The notes: generated by a model not told the origin, from the sequence alone. Shown: positions 1-8,456, numbered from the stretch's first letter. The stretch: 35,646 nucleotides of DNA from Carboxylicivirga linearis (GCF_018271995.1 NZ_JAGUCO010000035.1:1-35646); one strand, 5' to 3'. A program made the numbers and translations.

Positions 1-81
1 GGGAGAGCAGGATTCGAACCTACGAAGACATAAGTCAGCGGAGTTACAGTCCGCCCCAGTTGGCCACTTTGGTATCTCCCC
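1..81 (-). tRNA. tRNA-Tyr (GTA), cut by the window edge
   Basis: Read on the minus strand, the acceptor starts GGGGAGA at 81-75, followed by U8-A9. The anticodon loop has GTA inside ACTGTAACT (about 50-42), there is a long variable arm as expected for bacterial tRNA-Tyr, and the T arm carries GGTTCGAATCC. The last acceptor base, the discriminator and any CCA lie to the left of position 1. It is probably co-transcribed with the tRNA-Thr and SRP RNA upstream of it. Confidence 0.95.
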
Positions 82-128
82 AATTGCATTCAATATTTTA
101 AAATTTTCCAATAACCCTTTGGTTAATT

Positions 129-205
129 TGGAGCCGCTGGAGGGACTCGAACCCCCGACCTGCTGATTACAAATCAGCTGCTCTAGCCAGCTGAGCTACA
201 GCGGC
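129..205 (-). tRNA. tRNA-Thr (TGT)
   Basis: The minus strand folds as a complete cloverleaf. Acceptor GCCGCTG (205-199) pairs with CAGCGGC (139-133). The anticodon stem CTGAT/ATCAG encloses a loop with anticodon TGT, and the T arm reads GGGTTCGAGTCCC. The discriminator is U, usual for tRNA-Thr. The 3' CCA is encoded in the DNA (131-129). It lies 48 nt upstream of the tRNA-Tyr on the same strand. Confidence 0.96.
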
Positions 206-210
206 AGGGT

Positions 211-308
211 GGGTAAGCTACCCACATCGCACTGCTACAACCGTCTACCCTTGCTGCCGTCAAGCCCTGGGGGAATTCAACAGGAGCTAGTCGTATGAGA
301 CTTACCCG
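211..308 (-). ncRNA. ffs: Signal recognition particle RNA (small bacterial 4.5S type)
   Basis: The minus strand has the layout of a small SRP RNA. The closing helix pairs GGGTAAG (307-301) with CTTACCC (217-211). The apical part carries CCAGGGCTTGACGGCAGC followed by AAGGGTAG, matching the conserved asymmetric loop of helix 8, and the descending arm reads GTGCGATGTGGGTAGC, like E. coli GTGCCGGGATGTAGCTGG. It would bind Ffh to target nascent membrane and secreted proteins. The true 5' end may lie nearer 320, just after the promoter. The call rests on pattern recall, not a covariance search. Confidence 0.82.
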
Positions 309-326
309 TGTTTGTGATTGCGGATG

Positions 327-357
327 CAAAAGTAAAACAAAACTCTTTTCGTGCAAA
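327..357 (-). promoter_or_regulatory. Bacteroidota-type promoter for SRP RNA and the tRNAs
   Basis: On the minus strand a -33 TTTG (357-354) and a -7 box TACTTTTG, matching TAnnTTTG (334-327), are exactly 19 bp apart. This is the consensus arrangement for the Bacteroidota primary sigma factor. Transcription would start near 321, about 12 nt before the SRP RNA closing helix, and read into both tRNAs. Confidence 0.8.
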
Positions 358-515
358 CATTATGGGCTACTTTTTTTTGAACTTTTATGTAATATGGTGA
401 AAATGAAAAACAAAATTTTTCATCTTTTTTATTCTTGCCTGAATGTTGACGTATTTTAAGCACTCTTTCGAAGGTATTTTGTATTTTAGTTGAAATTTAA
501 TTTAAAACCCGAATT

Positions 516-1055
516 ATGGAACAAACAAATGCATCTTGGTCAAAAACGGCCTTGACCTATGGAATTTATTTAGGATTGATCTCAATTCTCTACTCAGTGA
601 TTTTGTACGTTGCTGGACAAATAGGGAATCAGGCATTGGGATATGTTAGCTATATTTTTATAATTGGTATTATTATATGGGCGATGATTACCTATAGAGA
701 TAAGTTAAATGGAGGATATATGAGCTATGGTACCGGTGTGGGATTAGGATTTATGACTGCATTAGTTGGGGGTATTTTAGGTTCCATTTTTGCCTATGTA
801 TTATTTGCCATCATTGATCCGTCATTACCAGAACAATTATTAGGTAAGGCTTTAGAAGAGGCTATTGCTAAAAATCCGGAAGTCGAACAGAATCTGGATA
901 TGGTAGAAGGAATGATGAGAAAGATGATGAGTCCAACGGCAATTGCGATAATGGGTGTTGTTAGTTCAGCTATTGGCGGCATCATTATTTCTCTTATCTT
1001 AGCTGCCATCTTCAAAAAAGACAAACCAATGTTTGAAGAAGCACAGGCTGAATAA
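516..1055 (+). CDS. DUF4199 family membrane protein
   Basis: This 179-residue protein has four predicted membrane segments, at about 12-34, 42-58, 72-100 and 142-166. Between the third and fourth is a soluble acidic stretch rich in Glu and Met. The pattern and the GGYMSYGTGVGLGFMTALVGG segment fit DUF4199, a family of unknown function common in Bacteroidota. It sits 5 nt before a GT2 glycosyltransferase gene, a frequent arrangement in this phylum, so a role in the same envelope process is likely. That role is inferred from context only. The start is the first ATG in an AT-rich leader; a near-consensus -7 box (TATTTTG) lies at about 475. Confidence 0.85.
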   Translation: MEQTNASWSKTALTYGIYLGLISILYSVILYVAGQIGNQALGYVSYIFIIGIIIWAMITYRDKLNGGYMSYGTGVGLGFMTALVGGILGSIFAYVLFAIIDPSLPEQLLGKALEEAIAKNPEVEQNLDMVEGMMRKMMSPTAIAIMGVVSSAIGGIIISLILAAIFKKDKPMFEEAQAE

Positions 1056-1060
1056 AGAAT

Positions 1061-2011
1061 ATGGAATTATCGATATTAGTACCATTATATAACGAGGAAG
1101 AATCGTTAAAAGAATTATTAAGCTGGATCCGGCGGGTAGTTGACCCGTTGGATCTTTCTTATGAAGTATTGTTTGTTGACGACGGAAGTTCTGATACCTC
1201 CTGGAAGGTAGTGGAAGAGTTAAAACAAGGCAATTCAATGGTGCAAGGCATTCGGTTTAGACGAAATTATGGCAAGTCGGCTGCTTTATATTGTGGTTTT
1301 GAAGCAGCAAAAGGAGATGTTGTAATTACCATGGATGCCGACCTTCAGGATAGTCCTGATGAAATACCTGGCCTGATTAAAATGATTAAAGAGGAGGGGT
1401 TTGATTTGGTAAGTGGATGGAAAAAGAAACGCTTCGATCCAATTGGCAAGACACTTCCTAGTAAATTGTTTAATCGAACAGTTAGAATGGTGTCAGGCAT
1501 CAAACTACATGATTTTAATTGTGGCTTAAAAGCCTATCGTAACGAGGTTATTAAAAATATAGAGGTGTATGGCGAAATGCATCGTTACATCCCTTTAATA
1601 GCCAAACAAGCTGGTTTTCCAAAAATAGGTGAAAAGATTGTGCAACATCAGGAGCGTAAATACGGTGTTTCTAAATTTGGTATTGAACGCACGATAAAGG
1701 GCTTTCTCGATTTAATGTCAGTTACCTTTATTTCTAAATTTGGAAAGCGTCCCATGCATCTTTTTGGTGCTTTAGGAACCTTAATGTTTGTGGTTGGTTT
1801 TGGATCGGCTTTATGGTTAGGTGTTCATAAAATATGGTGTGTTTATAATAATATTTCAGCTGCATTAGTAACTGATAGTCCTTATTTTTATATTGCATTA
1901 ACATCAATGTTATTAGGTACGCAATTGTTTTTGGCCGGTTTCTTGGGTGAATTGGTTTCCCGAAACGGTTCGGAACGTAATAAATACCATATTTCAGAAA
2001 AAATAGAGTAA
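1061..2011 (+). CDS. GT2 glycosyltransferase, dolichol/polyprenyl-phosphate sugar synthase type
   Basis: This 316-residue protein has an N-terminal GT-A domain. The nucleotide-binding DDGSSDT is at 40-46 and the metal-binding DADLQD at 92-97. The C-terminal third has two predicted membrane helices (about 230-256 and 275-300). This is the layout of GtrB/ArnC-like enzymes, which move a sugar from a nucleotide sugar to undecaprenyl phosphate on the inner face of the membrane. The sugar cannot be read from the sequence. The stop codon overlaps the next start by one base (TAATG), so it is translationally coupled to the methyltransferase. Confidence 0.88.
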   Translation: MELSILVPLYNEEESLKELLSWIRRVVDPLDLSYEVLFVDDGSSDTSWKVVEELKQGNSMVQGIRFRRNYGKSAALYCGFEAAKGDVVITMDADLQDSPDEIPGLIKMIKEEGFDLVSGWKKKRFDPIGKTLPSKLFNRTVRMVSGIKLHDFNCGLKAYRNEVIKNIEVYGEMHRYIPLIAKQAGFPKIGEKIVQHQERKYGVSKFGIERTIKGFLDLMSVTFISKFGKRPMHLFGALGTLMFVVGFGSALWLGVHKIWCVYNNISAALVTDSPYFYIALTSMLLGTQLFLAGFLGELVSRNGSERNKYHISEKIE

Positions 2012-2733
2012 TGGAATTTTATAGCAATATTGCAGAAGCATATGATGAGCTGTTTCCTTTCAATGAGAAGCAGCTTTTGTTTGTTGAAAAAGCTTTAGGC
2101 GGTCAGTTGGCTCAGAAATCGATATTAGATATGGGGTGTGGTACGGGATCGCTAGCTATTGCAATGGCACGCAGAAGTGCAAAAGTAAGAGCTTTTGATT
2201 TCGATGAGAAGATGATTGAAAAGGCTGAGGAAAAACGACCACAGGCTTTGGATTTAAAGTTTCAGCAAGGAGATATTAACTTAATATCAGATGATTATTC
2301 TGCAATTCAATTCGATAGTATATTGTGCTTGGGTAATACTTTGGTTCATTTGGATGAGCAAGCCGATGTATTAAAATTATTCTGGAATATTAAGAAACAA
2401 TTAAATCCGGGTGGGAAATTTATTTTTCAGATTGTGAATTACGATCGGATAGTAAAGGATCAGATCGATCATTTACCAACTATCGAATCCGGAGATTATA
2501 CTTTTAAGCGTGATTATTTTCATCGCAGAGATGGGAAAATAGGCTTTGTTACTTCTCTTATGTATAAAGGGAATGTAGTTTCTGATAATGAAGTTTTTCT
2601 GCAGCCGCTGTTAAAAGAATGGTTGGAACAACCTTTGACAGAATTATTCTCGAAGGTCGATTTTTTTGGCGGTTTTGATCGTTCAGAGTGGAAACCAGAT
2701 TCTTTTCATCTGGTTGTGGAAGCTACCTTATAG
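2011..2733 (+). CDS. Class I SAM-dependent methyltransferase
   Basis: This 240-residue protein has a Rossmann-fold methyltransferase domain. SAM-binding motif I, DMGCGTGSLA, is at 40-49. An acidic residue ends strand 2 (FDFDEKMIEKA, about 71-81), and the post-II region QFDSILCLGNTLVHL matches the methyltransferase-25 family. The substrate is unknown. Its start overlaps the glycosyltransferase stop by 1 nt, so it closes this three-gene operon. Its last 6 bp overlap the end of the convergent Nudix gene. Confidence 0.88.
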   Translation: MEFYSNIAEAYDELFPFNEKQLLFVEKALGGQLAQKSILDMGCGTGSLAIAMARRSAKVRAFDFDEKMIEKAEEKRPQALDLKFQQGDINLISDDYSAIQFDSILCLGNTLVHLDEQADVLKLFWNIKKQLNPGGKFIFQIVNYDRIVKDQIDHLPTIESGDYTFKRDYFHRRDGKIGFVTSLMYKGNVVSDNEVFLQPLLKEWLEQPLTELFSKVDFFGGFDRSEWKPDSFHLVVEATL

Positions 2734-3174
2734 CTCTTTTAGCATTTCAGCTACTTTTTTGTCAATAGGAAAGCTAAGGTCATTGGGCACTAAGTCTTTT
2801 ATTTGAATCCATCTGAAGCTTTGTTCTCCTTCAATAGGATTAATGTCAAAGGCTTTGTTGGTAGTTTTTATTTTCTTCCACTCCGGAGTTTTTACCAGAT
2901 AATAGATGCTGATTAATTGAGTATCTTCAAAAAAACGAGCTTTCTGAAGGTAGTCGGTGGTGTAGAAATGATTGATGATTTCGATTTCTAAATTGAGCTC
3001 TTCTTTAAATTCTCTTTTGAGGCAATCAACTGTTCCTTCACCATATTCTAATCCGCCGCCAGGAAATTTGCACATAAACATGTCCAACCTGTATTCATCA
3101 GTCAATAGTACTTCGTAATTTGGATTGATGAGAATGCCATAAACACGCAAGTTGAATGGGCGGTGATAAGTCAT
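2728..3174 (-). CDS. Nudix hydrolase
   Basis: This 148-residue protein has a single Nudix domain. The Nudix box runs from G40 to L62: E46, then R54-E55 and E58-E59 supply the Mg-binding REXXEE core, while the usual late Gly is Asn61. The family cleaves nucleoside diphosphates linked to another group. The substrate here cannot be assigned; the short single-domain form fits a house-cleaning role. It is separated from miaA by a terminator, so it is probably transcribed alone. It converges on the methyltransferase gene with a 6-bp overlap. Confidence 0.9.
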   Translation of the reverse strand: MTYHRPFNLRVYGILINPNYEVLLTDEYRLDMFMCKFPGGGLEYGEGTVDCLKREFKEELNLEIEIINHFYTTDYLQKARFFEDTQLISIYYLVKTPEWKKIKTTNKAFDINPIEGEQSFRWIQIKDLVPNDLSFPIDKKVAEMLKEL

Positions 3175-3183
3175 AAATGAATT

Positions 3184-3244
3184 TAAAAAAACACCGGGCC
3201 TTAAATGTAAACCGCGAGCAAGGCTATGCGAAAGTGGCCCGGTG
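3184..3244 (-). terminator. Rho-independent terminator of the miaA operon
   Basis: On the minus strand CACCGGGCC (3244-3236) and GGCCCGGTG (3200-3192) form a perfect 9-bp GC-rich stem, followed directly by a run of T (3191-3184). It starts 2 nt after the miaA stop codon. The 35-nt loop is long and may fold further. It ends miaA transcription just before the Nudix start. Confidence 0.8.
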
Positions 3245-3246
3245 GG

Positions 3247-4152
3247 TTAAACAAAAATTTGTTGTTCAACAAATGTAATCATTTCATCTGCATCTTTGGG
3301 ATTAAACCAATGCATTTCTTTATCACGCCTGAACCACGAAAGTTGTCTTTTTGCATATCGTCTAGAGTTACGTTTGATAAGTTCAATGGCTGTTGTTGCG
3401 TCGTATTCGCCATCCCAATGTGCAAATATTTCTTTGTACCCAACTGTATTTAGAGCGTTTATTTCTTTTAGATGATAGAATTGTTTTGCTTCTTCAAAAA
3501 GGCCATCTTTTACCATTTGATCAACACGCAGGTTAATTCGATTGTAGAGTTCCTCACGATCCATGTCCAGTCCCAGTTTTATGATATTAAACGGACGTTG
3601 TCGGTTTGTGTTTGTGCGCAATGAACTATAAGGTTTTCCTGTCATCAGGCATACTTCAACCGCATGCATTACTCTTTTGTGGTTTTTTAGGTCAACCTGA
3701 TTATAAAACTCTGGATCAAGTATTTTTAGCTGGCGTCGAATAGCGTCTAATCCGTCCTTCTCGTAAATATCCATTACCTCCTGGCGAAGATCAGGATCGA
3801 TAGTAGGAAGGTCGTCGATACCTTTGGTAACAGCATCCACATACATCATAGAACCTCCGGTTAAAACTATTGCATCATGTTTTTTAAATAGTTCGTCGCT
3901 CAGTTTTAGGACGTCTTGCTCGAACTGCCATGCATTGTAATAATCGTTTACCGAATGGGTAGCCACCATATGGTGAGGGATAATTGCTAACTGCTCTTGA
4001 GTAGGAGCGGCAGTGCCAATTTTAAGTTCTTTGTATATCTGCCTGCTGTCGGCCGAAATAATTTCAGTATCGAAATGTTTAGCAATTTTTAAACTAGTAT
4101 CTGTTTTACCAATTCCGGTAGGGCCAACTAATACTACCAGGTGTTTTGTCAT
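3247..4152 (-). CDS. miaA: tRNA dimethylallyltransferase
   Basis: MiaA transfers the dimethylallyl group of DMAPP to N6 of A37 in tRNAs that read codons starting with U. At 301 residues it has the usual length. The P-loop GPTGIGKT is at 10-17, DSRQIYK at 35-41 (the catalytic Asp and tRNA base contact), GGSMMYVDA at about 99-107, and the C-terminal signature NTVGYKEI ... RRYAKRQLSWFRRD. The gene is 15 nt behind the TnpR-like gene on the same strand, an arrangement also seen in other Bacteroidota, and ends at a strong terminator. Confidence 0.97.
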   Translation of the reverse strand: MTKHLVVLVGPTGIGKTDTSLKIAKHFDTEIISADSRQIYKELKIGTAAPTQEQLAIIPHHMVATHSVNDYYNAWQFEQDVLKLSDELFKKHDAIVLTGGSMMYVDAVTKGIDDLPTIDPDLRQEVMDIYEKDGLDAIRRQLKILDPEFYNQVDLKNHKRVMHAVEVCLMTGKPYSSLRTNTNRQRPFNIIKLGLDMDREELYNRINLRVDQMVKDGLFEEAKQFYHLKEINALNTVGYKEIFAHWDGEYDATTAIELIKRNSRRYAKRQLSWFRRDKEMHWFNPKDADEMITFVEQQIFV

Positions 4153-4167
4153 TATCTTAATCAGTTA

Positions 4168-4707
4168 TTAGTAAAAATCAGAACCTTCGTTTTCTAAATC
4201 AATATCATCTAAAGAAGAGAAATCTAATGAATCTAAAGAACCATCAAATTCATCTTCGTGATAATTCATATGTTCTTCTGATGGTTTTTCAGATAAATCA
4301 ACCATTTGAATTTGATCTGGGTTTTCGCCATCGTTTCGGTAGCACATAGGTTTATCAAGATTACCATCAGCAGTTTTTATTACTTCCATAAAAAATGCTC
4401 TTTCTGAGAAGAAATCGAAAACGTATAGCATTCGTTGTCCTATTTCATATAGGTATTCGGTAAGAACAGTGTCTTGCATAGTTCGTAAGTTGGCAGCTTC
4501 AAAATCTGCCATATCAAATAAGGTAATCTCGGTTTCCTTATTCCAATCTTTATCAGTAGTAAAAAACGATGCCATTTGCGAAGCGTCGTATTTTAATAAC
4601 TCCTGAATAAAACTATGAAGATCAGCAAATGAGAGTTTGTCATCAACAGCAATCTCCTTCACAAAATCATCTTTCTCGTCCGATAATAATCTAAGGTAAA
4701 TTATCAT
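4168..4707 (-). CDS. PRiA4 ORF3 / IS1096 TnpR-like family protein
   Basis: This acidic 179-residue protein resembles the plasmid pRiA4b ORF-3 family, often labelled 'IS1096 element passenger TnpR family'. Typical features are the N-terminal beta-strand (IIYLRLLSDEKDDF), SFADLHSFIQELLKYDASQMASFF, and the GQRMLYVFDFFSERAFFMEV segment. Despite the name there is no recombinase motif or sign of a transposon here. The C-terminus is a low-complexity Asp/Ser/Glu tail. Its place upstream of miaA is conserved in the phylum; its function is unknown. Confidence 0.82.
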   Translation of the reverse strand: MIIYLRLLSDEKDDFVKEIAVDDKLSFADLHSFIQELLKYDASQMASFFTTDKDWNKETEITLFDMADFEAANLRTMQDTVLTEYLYEIGQRMLYVFDFFSERAFFMEVIKTADGNLDKPMCYRNDGENPDQIQMVDLSEKPSEEHMNYHEDEFDGSLDSLDFSSLDDIDLENEGSDFY

Positions 4708-4748
4708 ATATCCTCAGTTTTTTAGTTGCGTGCTTGTTGTCTGACCTG

Positions 4749-4756
4749 CAAAAGTA
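4749..4756 (-). promoter_or_regulatory. -7 box for the TnpR-like gene and miaA
   Basis: The minus strand reads TACTTTTG, a perfect TAnnTTTG, 42 nt upstream of the start codon at 4707. No TTTG is present at the -33 spacing, so this promoter is weaker in form than the one for the SRP RNA. Confidence 0.55.
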
Positions 4757-4940
4757 CTAAAAAGTATGGTTTTACTCTTGCTTTTTATGATTCTATAACG
4801 GAATCAATAACGTTTAAGTATTGAGTTGGTTTCAAAATTTTGAAATTAAAACATTTTTTAAGTTTCGATGGAACGTTTTTAAGGTTTTGTTGTTGTGATT
4901 TGTAATAGTATAATCGATTTTTTAATTCTAAAACACAGAT

Positions 4941-5384
4941 ATGAATCAAAAGTGGATGTTAAAATTGTTGCCTGCTGCTTTTATGTTGATATTTATTGCT
5001 TGTGGACCTGGTAAGGCAAAGCAATCCAGTCAGGATATGATGATGGATGATATTGCTGAGTTGAAGCAGAGCGATGGAGGTGAATTGGCATATAAAAAAC
5101 ATTGTATGGTTTGTCACCAGCGCGATGCGGGAGGAATTCCCAAGATGTATCCACCGTTGTCCAATAATGAAGTTGTTTCGGGAGATAAAGAGAAGTTGAT
5201 AGATATTGTACTTAATGGTATGTCGGGCGAGATTGAGGTAAATGGAGAAAAGTATAATGGGGTAATGGCAAGTTATCGTAATTTGTCGGACCAGGAGATT
5301 GCAAGTGTTTTAAACTATCTGCGTTCAAACTTTGGCAATGATGGAGAAAAGATATCGACTACTGATGTCAAAGATTTGCGTTAG
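4941..5384 (+). CDS. Monoheme cytochrome c lipoprotein
   Basis: This 147-residue protein has a lipoprotein signal (lipobox IFIAC, acylated Cys21) and then a class I cytochrome c domain. The heme motif CMVCH is at 55-59, PPLSNNE at 71-77, and the probable axial ligand is Met109 in GVMASY. It would be a membrane-anchored periplasmic electron carrier, similar to small cytochromes near terminal oxidases, but no oxidase genes lie next to it. A 55-nt gap separates it from the PLP enzyme gene. No clear -7 box was seen in the 233-nt upstream gap. Confidence 0.88.
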   Translation: MNQKWMLKLLPAAFMLIFIACGPGKAKQSSQDMMMDDIAELKQSDGGELAYKKHCMVCHQRDAGGIPKMYPPLSNNEVVSGDKEKLIDIVLNGMSGEIEVNGEKYNGVMASYRNLSDQEIASVLNYLRSNFGNDGEKISTTDVKDLR

Positions 5385-5439
5385 CTTTGCAAAATATCAA
5401 TAATGTGTACTTTTACTACATTAAAATTTGGTTTCACAA

Positions 5440-6681
5440 ATGAAGAAAGGTCAAAAAGGGTTTGTTACCCGCTCATTACATACTCCTTATCCTAAAAAAG
5501 ATGCTTATAATTCGTTGCATATGCCGGTTTACGATGGTGTTGCATTTGAATTTGATAGTGCTGAAAAGATTGAAGAAGTGTTTTCTGGTAAGGTATTTGA
5601 GCATGCTTATTCGCGAACATCCAATCCAACAGTTGAATATTTTGAGCATAAAATAAAAGCAGTTACCGGAGGGTATGCTGCCGTAGCTTTGGCATCGGGA
5701 ATGGCAGCTATATCAAATGTACTAATCAGTCTGGTTGAGAATGGAGGTAATGTGGTTGCATCTAATCATTTGTTTGGCCATTCGTATGCGCTGCTAAAGG
5801 AAACTTTACCATCTCTTGGAATTGAAGTGCGATTTGCTGATATGACCGATTGTGGTGCAGTTGAGAAAGTGACCGATGATAAAACCCGCGTCTACTTTTT
5901 TGAAACTATCACCAATCCTCAGCTTGAAATTGTGGATATTGCAAAGCTATCATTGATTGCCAGGAAGAATAATGTTGTTGTGGTAACCGATAGTACTATT
6001 ACTCCTCCATATGTATTTGATTCAAAACAATGGGGAGTTGATGTGGAAGTGATGTCAACCACTAAATTTATTTCAGGAGGAGCTGCTGCCTTTGGGGGTG
6101 TAGTGGTTGATAATGGAACTTTCGATTGGTCTAAGTTACCGGCTTTGCAAAGCTGGTCATCCAAATTTGACAAAAATGCTCTGGTTGTTCGAATTCGAAA
6201 AGAAATATTCAGGCATTTGGGAGCAACTATGACGGCACATACAGCACATTTTATGAACCTGGGACTGGATATAATGTCTTTGCGTGTTGATAGGTGTGTG
6301 GAAAATTGTAAAGCCTTAGCTGAATATTTTCAAAATCATCCAAAAGTAAAATCGTTCAGCTATCCGGGTGTTTTGTCTCATGAGAATTTTGAGTTGGCAG
6401 AGAAACTATTTTCCGGTAAGCCTGGAGCTGTCATGACAATTGATTTGGAATCGAAAGAGGCATGTTTTCAATTTTATAATCGGTTGAATTTGATAAGAAG
6501 GGCAACAAATCTTAATGATAATAAAACTCTGGCCATTCATCCGGCTTCTACTATTTATGCCGAATTTTCTGATGAAGAAAAAGAAGAGATGGGAGTGCGT
6601 TCAACCATGATTCGTTTGTCAGTGGGAATAGAAGATGTGGCTGATTTAATTGAGGATTTAAACCAGGCTCTTGACTTTTAA
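5440..6681 (+). CDS. Trans-sulfuration family PLP enzyme (O-acetylhomoserine sulfhydrylase / methionine gamma-lyase type)
   Basis: This is a Cys/Met-metabolism PLP enzyme of 413 residues from the ATG at 5440; an upstream in-frame TTG at 5428 would add only four residues. Counting from ATG 5440, YSRTSNPTVE (57-66) contacts PLP phosphate of the partner subunit, SGMAA is at 86-90, the PLP-ring Asp is Asp184 in VTDST, and the Schiff-base lysine is Lys209 in STTKFISGG. The family includes cystathionine synthases and lyases, O-acetylhomoserine sulfhydrylase and methionine gamma-lyase, which cannot be separated safely by eye. Proximity to cysK favours a sulfur-assimilation role. Confidence 0.87.
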   Translation: MKKGQKGFVTRSLHTPYPKKDAYNSLHMPVYDGVAFEFDSAEKIEEVFSGKVFEHAYSRTSNPTVEYFEHKIKAVTGGYAAVALASGMAAISNVLISLVENGGNVVASNHLFGHSYALLKETLPSLGIEVRFADMTDCGAVEKVTDDKTRVYFFETITNPQLEIVDIAKLSLIARKNNVVVVTDSTITPPYVFDSKQWGVDVEVMSTTKFISGGAAAFGGVVVDNGTFDWSKLPALQSWSSKFDKNALVVRIRKEIFRHLGATMTAHTAHFMNLGLDIMSLRVDRCVENCKALAEYFQNHPKVKSFSYPGVLSHENFELAEKLFSGKPGAVMTIDLESKEACFQFYNRLNLIRRATNLNDNKTLAIHPASTIYAEFSDEEKEEMGVRSTMIRLSVGIEDVADLIEDLNQALDF

Positions 6682-7831
6682 AATTTTAAATACCCGCCAG
6701 ATATTAATTGTTGTTGGTCTGTTTTTATTCTTAACAAAAGCAGAGTCGCAGGAGGATACTTTAAAAGTAAATTTACTAGAAAGGGGTGTAGGTCTGGCAG
6801 AAGATGTTTTGGATATGGTGACCTGGGAAAAAGGACATCATGTTATATCGGTTTATCCGGCTGTAGGATATTCTCCTCGTACCGGTATTGAAATGGGGGT
6901 AATGCCGGTTTGGCGTATAGGTTCTCATGATAAGACACTTAATCGCCCTACTACATTGGCTTCGTCATTTCAGGTTTCGACAAAAGGAATGTATGAAGCG
7001 AAGTTGGATCTGGTTTCGTATTGGCGAAATAACTGGACATTATGGTCTAAGCTTCAATATCTGTTTTTACCTGATGAGTTTTATGGTATAGGGAATGGTC
7101 AAAAATCTAAGCCTTACTCACAATATGACTTAAACTCTTTTGTTTTCTCTTCCGACCTGGCCAAAGGATTAAATGAAAATTGGTTTGTGGGCATTCGTCT
7201 CGATATTAATAGGAATAAACACAATAATGTAGAAGGTGATTTGTTGAGTGATGATGTGGTGGGTGTTTCTGGTGGATGGGCTAATGGTTTGGGGCCAGTC
7301 TTAATGTTTGATGTTCGCAATGATGTGTTATATCCTTCGAAAGGATGGTTGATTATTGCGTCTTCGTTATTTTATAAAAGTTACCTGGGAAGTGAATACG
7401 ATTTTAACCTAAATTCTATTGATATCAGAAAGTATTTGTCTGTTGTGGATGATAAAAGTGTGTTGGCTTTTCAAGGTGTATTTAATGCTTCATCGGGTGA
7501 TGTGCCTTTTTATAAGATGCCTTCTGTAGGAGGTAAAAGTAATTTACGAGGTATTCCTCATCCATATAAATACATCGATAAAAATAGTTGGTTTACTCAG
7601 GTTGAGTGGCGTCAGAAAGTGTGGTGGCGTATAGGTGCAGCTGCTTTTGGTGGTGCAGGCCGTGTAATGCCGAGTTTAAATTCATCCTGGTTTAGTAATC
7701 TGCATGCAGTTGCAGGTGTTGGATTGCGTTTTCAAGCCTTGCCCCAAGATGGCTTGAACTTCAGAATTGATTATGGTTTCTCCAATCATAATGAAAAGGC
7801 TTTATTTTTTACTATTCGTGAAGCATTTTGA
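6671..7831 (+). CDS. Omp85/D15-like outer-membrane beta-barrel protein
   Basis: This 386-residue protein has a signal peptide ending near SQEDT and a C-terminal barrel related to bacterial surface antigen D15. The conserved loop motif VGGKSNLRG is at about 286-294, equivalent to the Omp85 VRGF/Y loop, and the chain ends in Phe, as outer-membrane barrels do. There are no POTRA repeats, so it is closer to short D15-only proteins of Bacteroidota than to BamA. The start is taken as TTG at 6671, inside the end of the PLP gene (11-bp overlap): no ATG keeps the signal peptide. A role in lipid or protein export is possible but unproven. Confidence 0.8.
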   Translation: MTFKILNTRQILIVVGLFLFLTKAESQEDTLKVNLLERGVGLAEDVLDMVTWEKGHHVISVYPAVGYSPRTGIEMGVMPVWRIGSHDKTLNRPTTLASSFQVSTKGMYEAKLDLVSYWRNNWTLWSKLQYLFLPDEFYGIGNGQKSKPYSQYDLNSFVFSSDLAKGLNENWFVGIRLDINRNKHNNVEGDLLSDDVVGVSGGWANGLGPVLMFDVRNDVLYPSKGWLIIASSLFYKSYLGSEYDFNLNSIDIRKYLSVVDDKSVLAFQGVFNASSGDVPFYKMPSVGGKSNLRGIPHPYKYIDKNSWFTQVEWRQKVWWRIGAAAFGGAGRVMPSLNSSWFSNLHAVAGVGLRFQALPQDGLNFRIDYGFSNHNEKALFFTIREAF

Positions 7832-8036
7832 TCTATTGCTTAATTTTAGCTTAAAATTACAATATCTATTAAAAAGATATGAATAATATTGTGAGTTTAA
7901 AAACCTTTAAATATTCAATAAATCAGATGTATATGATATTTCATATTAATTAAGTATAATTTAATAGCTAATAAATCCTTGTAAATTATAATACTTTCCT
8001 AGATATTTGCCTGTACAAATAGTAAATCAATAGGAT

Positions 8037-8456
8037 ATGTTTCCAAAGAAGGTATATTACGGATTAAGATTTGTTTTGGCTTTGGCTATTCTGCCTGAAG
8101 GTAAATTAAGAGGAGTGGCTGAGATTGCTGAAAACGAAGACTTGCCATTGAAATTCCTTGAGGCTATTGCAGTTACACTTCGTAAAAAAGGTGTGGTTGA
8201 TGTTAAGAGAGGAGCTGGTGGTGGTTACTTTTTAGCAAAACCTCTGAACGAAATAACATTGTATGATTTAATGATTGTATTAGATGATAAAATGGAAAAG
8301 CCTATTGAAAAGGAAGGAAATAATGCGAATAAGGCAGCCGGAATATTTTTACAGGAAGTAAGAGATGATTATGATCAGTTACTAATGAAGTATACACTTG
8401 ATAAATTAAAAGTGCATTACACAGAAGAAAACGATCACATCATGTATTATATATAA
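8037..8456 (+). CDS. Rrf2-family transcriptional regulator next to cysK
   Basis: This 139-residue protein has the Rrf2 winged helix at about 1-85 (YYGLRFVLALA, VAEIAENEDLPLKFLEAIAVTLRKKGVVDVKRGAGGGY). It has no cysteine at all, so it cannot hold the Fe-S cluster of IscR or NsrR. It is therefore closer to CymR, which controls cysteine and sulfur genes and works with CysK. cysK starts 27 nt downstream, probably in one transcript, which supports a role as the local cysteine or sulfide regulator (inference). The 205-nt AT-rich gap before it has only an imperfect -7 box (GATATTTG, about 8002-8009). Confidence 0.88.
   Translation: MFPKKVYYGLRFVLALAILPEGKLRGVAEIAENEDLPLKFLEAIAVTLRKKGVVDVKRGAGGGYFLAKPLNEITLYDLMIVLDDKMEKPIEKEGNNANKAAGIFLQEVRDDYDQLLMKYTLDKLKVHYTEENDHIMYYI

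Noticed and set aside
4168-4707. A transposon resolvase, suggested by the 'IS1096 TnpR-like' family name
   Set aside because: No serine or tyrosine recombinase motif is present and no inverted repeats flank the gene; its location before miaA is a stable chromosomal feature in the phylum.
8037-8456. IscR- or NsrR-type Fe-S regulator
   Set aside because: The protein has no cysteine residues, so it cannot ligate a cluster in the usual way.
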